A stretch of DNA of 64,000 bases from Drosophila pseudoobscura. Taxonomy: Eukaryota > Arthropoda > Insecta > Diptera > Drosophilidae. The stretch is taken from assembly GCF_009870125.1 (NCBI RefSeq), contig NC_046679.1, positions 24,180,001 through 24,244,000 of the forward strand, written 5' to 3'. The position numbers were made by a program, and so were the translations under genes. This document shows, one piece after another, positions 60,901 through 64,000 of this stretch (position 1 is its first letter; every line of letters starts with the position of its first letter). The notes below the pieces were generated by a model. The model worked only from the letters and a program-made list of their open reading frames with translations, ran no database searches and was not told the origin of the DNA.

Positions 60901-62739
60901 GCCAGCCATAAATTGCCCTGGTCGGAGCCATAAACAAAAGTCAGGTAGGACTCTCTGGTGCGACATCAAAATGTTGACTAATTTCTCGTTTCAGTAAAAG
61001 GCCAAGCCCTGGGCCATGCGGCGTATACGCAACGTTGACAAACTTCACTGCAATTCGTCGCTGGGGAAAGCCCCATAAATCCAAACCGAAGCCGGGTCGA
61101 GGTCCTTGGCTGCCTGCCCTGATCTGTATCGGAATCAATTAATTCGTTGGATACGGATGAGCCCCGGAAAAATTAGACTCCTGTGCGGCTTTAAAAGCAC
61201 TTGGGGGAAATGGGAAAAGTGCATAAAGTGCTTAAGGATAGACTGATTCTGAGAAAAACCAATGATTTTAAAACACTTTCATGGAAAATAAAATAAAGTT
61301 TACCTATTTTCAATCATCAATAGCTGCTCTTAAAGTTCTCAAACTTTTCTAAACATATTTTTACTGCCTTCTCCTGGCTGGGAAAATCTTTTGCCGCCAT
61401 GGAGCAAACATGCTGGGACACTCCGAGTGCGGTGGGAAAAAATTCTCGCGGGTCATGCTGCATGGAGCGAATGGGTGTGGTGCAGCGGCACTAACAGCTG
61501 CATTAGCTCCGGAATGGCCACAGACGATGAGAGGCCTCGGAATCGGGACCGAACGCTGACCAGTAGAGGCACCATATTGTACCGGAGGCAGCCCGGACTC
61601 TACAGAGAGGACCCGGACTCGGACCCGGACCCGGACCCGGATCCGAACCCCATGCACATGGCTATTAGATTACGTTGCGGCCATTGAGCAAGCAGCTGTC
61701 GACGTAGTCCATTGGCAACTTTTGCGCCTTGTCCGGGTCTAAAAACTCCACGCACGATTGATCTTCTGAATTGCGAATGCCATTTTCATGGCTGCTCATG
61801 ATATGTGGAGCCCTCTCTGCCTCCCAAGAGGGGGGGACTTCCGCTCTATTGATTATAGTTGCACTCCATTTTGAATGCAATAAAGTCGCGAGGCGAAATT
61901 AACCCAGTTTCTGGATGACTTGTACATCTGCATTGGGCATTTGCATCCATCTGTTTCGCTTCGCCATTCAGTTGAGTTCATCTGCAATCCGTGCCCATGG
62001 CGTACACTTGATGTCTATTACGGAATCGGGAGGAGGATGACTCGTAATTAAATGTTGGACTTCCGCCCCGACAGCGGAAGTGGAGACAACGATTTACGGC
62101 TTAAACGTTTTGGTTAAGTGCATGGCGCCAATCAACAGGAACAGGAACAGGAAGTGGGTGATGGGGGATGAGGATTGGGGGAAAGGGGTGCAGAAAAAAT
62201 GGCTGAAAACACAGCAAATTAAAATTGTCGCACACTTGGCCAAACATTTGTCCAGCTCTTATCAATTGCTCCTCGGAGTTTCTGTGGCACTCCATGGAAC
62301 TTGTAACTAACGAGAAAGCGAAGCCTTTGCTGCCACTTGATGGAGCGCACACCCCGTCTGTCCGCTCTGTCCAGAGCAGCACCTCAATTTCCCAGCACTT
62401 AAAACGGAAACGGAAGCGGCCATCGTGGACGGCCGAGAGATGAAGAGGGAAAGAGTGAGTGAGTGAGTACTCATTGTCAAGCTCAGACTCGAGGGGCGGG
62501 GGTAGTCGAGCCATTTTCCATTTTTGCTGTTTTGGATTTTGGTTTTTCTCTGATTTTCCTCGCTCTCTACAATCCTCTTTCTGTCGCCCCTTTTACCTTC
62601 CTACTCTTTTTTAAGCCATCGCCTAAATACTTGGGTCTAGAGCGTGTTAAAGTACATTTGATTTGATTTGTTGTCGACGTCATGGCTATCGTTAATGGAC
62701 ATTTGGCCCAGACCGATGCGACACTAATCGCTCACTTAC
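57957..62739. other. Non-coding stretch with simple repeats
   Basis: No supported gene. A degenerate TTCG/TTCC-rich block lies at 57990-58130, followed by pyrimidine-rich DNA to 59700, a run of GCTACT triplets near 60185-60210, and a CGGACC hexamer repeat at 61611-61650. Confidence 0.5.
61611..61650. repeat. CGGACC hexanucleotide repeat
   Basis: About five imperfect copies of CGGACC. They make an Asp-Pro frame on one strand and an Arg-Val frame on the other, both unlikely to be coding. Confidence 0.8.
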
Positions 62740-62789
62740 CCACTGCGCCACCACCCCAAAAACACCCTTCCAGCCCCCCATGTAGCTGT
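62740..62789 (-). CDS. Putative 50-nt exon (minus strand)
   Basis: On the minus strand CTCTTTCCCTGTGTTGACAG is an excellent acceptor and CAGTGG/GTAAGTGAG a near-perfect donor. One frame, after two bases, reads SYMGGWKGVFGVVAQW and ends in phase 0. The other two frames are also open, so the translation is uncertain, but the splice sites are among the strongest in the window. Upstream exons would lie to the right. Confidence 0.35.
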
Positions 62790-64000
62790 CTGTCAACACA
62801 GGGAAAGAGATAGATAGAAAGCTAGATAGATAGATAGATAGATGGAGAGAGAGAGTGATATGGTGAGTGGAGGGGCGCCATTCGAGTGGCATGGAATTTT
62901 TAATGCAATTTGTCTGATTTGTTGTTGACGTTGCTGTGCTGCCTTGTTGGCTTGTCGTGATTTGTTGCTGATTTTGTCAGTCATTTAGTCATTATAGAGA
63001 GTTTTTCCACACACACCCCCCGCTGACCCAGCGGTAGCCATCACTAATTGTCATTCAAAATTAAGTGGATTTCGCGTTTTAATTGAAATCGTTTGTTGGA
63101 TCGGTCGCTCGGTCAACACACAGCATTGACATCGTCTGCCTTCTGTCCCTTAAAGCCAAATTAGGCTGATTCCCTCGTTCAGCTTAAAGGACAAGGCACA
63201 AGCTCTGCTTGGGCCTGGGACTAGGAACAACAATCAAATGCCTCCTAATTGTTTCCGTAAAGATTGACCAGCACTGAGTGGGACAGCAGCCGGACCCGAC
63301 CAGAGCCACCTGCCACTCGATGGCCGCAAAAATCTAGGGCCAGACTTTGGCCAGAAAAGCCAGAGGCAACGAAAATTCCATATCTAGGGTCACTTTGAAG
63401 GAAAACGAATTGTGAAATACACTAACAAGTGCATCAGATGCCGAAATTCTTTGGATATTTCAAAGTGAAAGATTAGTTAATAAGCAAAGAAAACGTACAA
63501 AAATTATAGCATTGGAAGAGCCTTCATTCTGCAGTTTGCAAGCTTTTAACCGAAATAATTATACCCCCTCCCACGACAGGGTATAATGACATCAGAGGCT
63601 GCCCAGGCTCCAGTCACTCCACTGCAGTCTGAGCCCTAAACAGACTGTCCAAGCCCTGCCGAACGCTGACAGAGTCCGCAGTCCGAAGTCCGTGTGCTGG
63701 GTCACAGACAAAGCCTTCTCCCAAGCGCTGCAACGACTTCGTGAGGAGTCTGTGCCCAGTGTCAATGCGGTTCGAGCAGTGCGTGTGCGGCAGACAATTA
63801 CATGACCAGCAACCACATGACCTACACTCTTGCAACACCCACTCCCCATCAACCCACCCACCAGACAGACAGCAATCAAGGCTGATGAGCAGAAGAGGGA
63901 GCAAATAGGGAGGAATTGGTGGATGGGGGAAAAGCTTGGTAATTTTCTTAAGTCAAGGTATGGCATTATAGCGTGATGAGCCTCATTCAGCAATGAAAGA
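62790..64000. other. Non-coding stretch to the window end
   Basis: No supported gene. A (GATA)n-type run lies at 62823-62844, and an inverted repeat ATTATACCC/GGGTATAAT with a 12-base spacer at 63558-63587. Confidence 0.5.
63558..63587. repeat. Inverted repeat with 9-bp arms, TATACCC/GGGTATA type
   Basis: ATTATACCC and GGGTATAAT are perfectly complementary with 12 bases between. The arms resemble INE-1 subterminal repeats, so it may be a tiny remnant, or simply a hairpin. Confidence 0.6.

Overview
The window looks like nuclear DNA of a fruit fly of the Drosophila obscura group (D. pseudoobscura, D. persimilis, D. miranda or a close relative). Three things support this: two odorant receptor genes that I recognise as Or85b and Or85c, short introns of 51-98 nt in the compact genes, and one obscura-type INE-1/DINE-1 (mini-me) element with its (GTCY)n tract. 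In D. melanogaster the Or85 cluster lies on Muller element E. The species and chromosome are inferences; there is no rRNA, tRNA or CRISPR locus that I can see.

Layout. 1-39 kb: mostly non-coding, with many simple repeats. I see no complete conventional gene here. There are several short open segments with good splice signals, mostly on the minus strand (4.5, 12.9, 17.0, 18.4, 18.8, 25.0, 33.5 and 38.5 kb), and two on the plus strand at 1.3 and 1.8 kb. They could be small exons of one or more long-intron genes, or partly chance. 39.1-43.5 kb: Or85b and Or85c in tandem on the minus strand, each with three coding exons. Two possible small membrane-protein genes lie between them and face each other (41.07-41.28 plus, 41.51-41.78 minus). 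43.5-49 kb: intergenic, with the INE-1-like element at 45.57-46.69 kb. 49.5-55.1 kb: a small minus-strand ORF, then two tandem TMEM135-family genes on the plus strand, each of 455 codons. 55.2-64 kb: largely non-coding, with candidate minus-strand exons at 55.2, 55.5 and 62.7 kb and a candidate two-exon small gene at 57.5-58.0 kb.

How the genes work together. Or85b and Or85c are ligand-binding subunits that pair with Orco in olfactory neurons. Each has its own start region, and the duplicated unit includes similar sequence beyond the 3' ends. The two TMEM135 genes are a separate tandem duplication with partly different introns and no evident link to olfaction. The rest of the window is best described as introns and intergenic DNA around genes whose main exons are outside it or could not be identified. 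The gene models for the receptors and TMEM135 genes are firm; all small genes and isolated exons are hypotheses based on reading frame, codon character and splice signals only.
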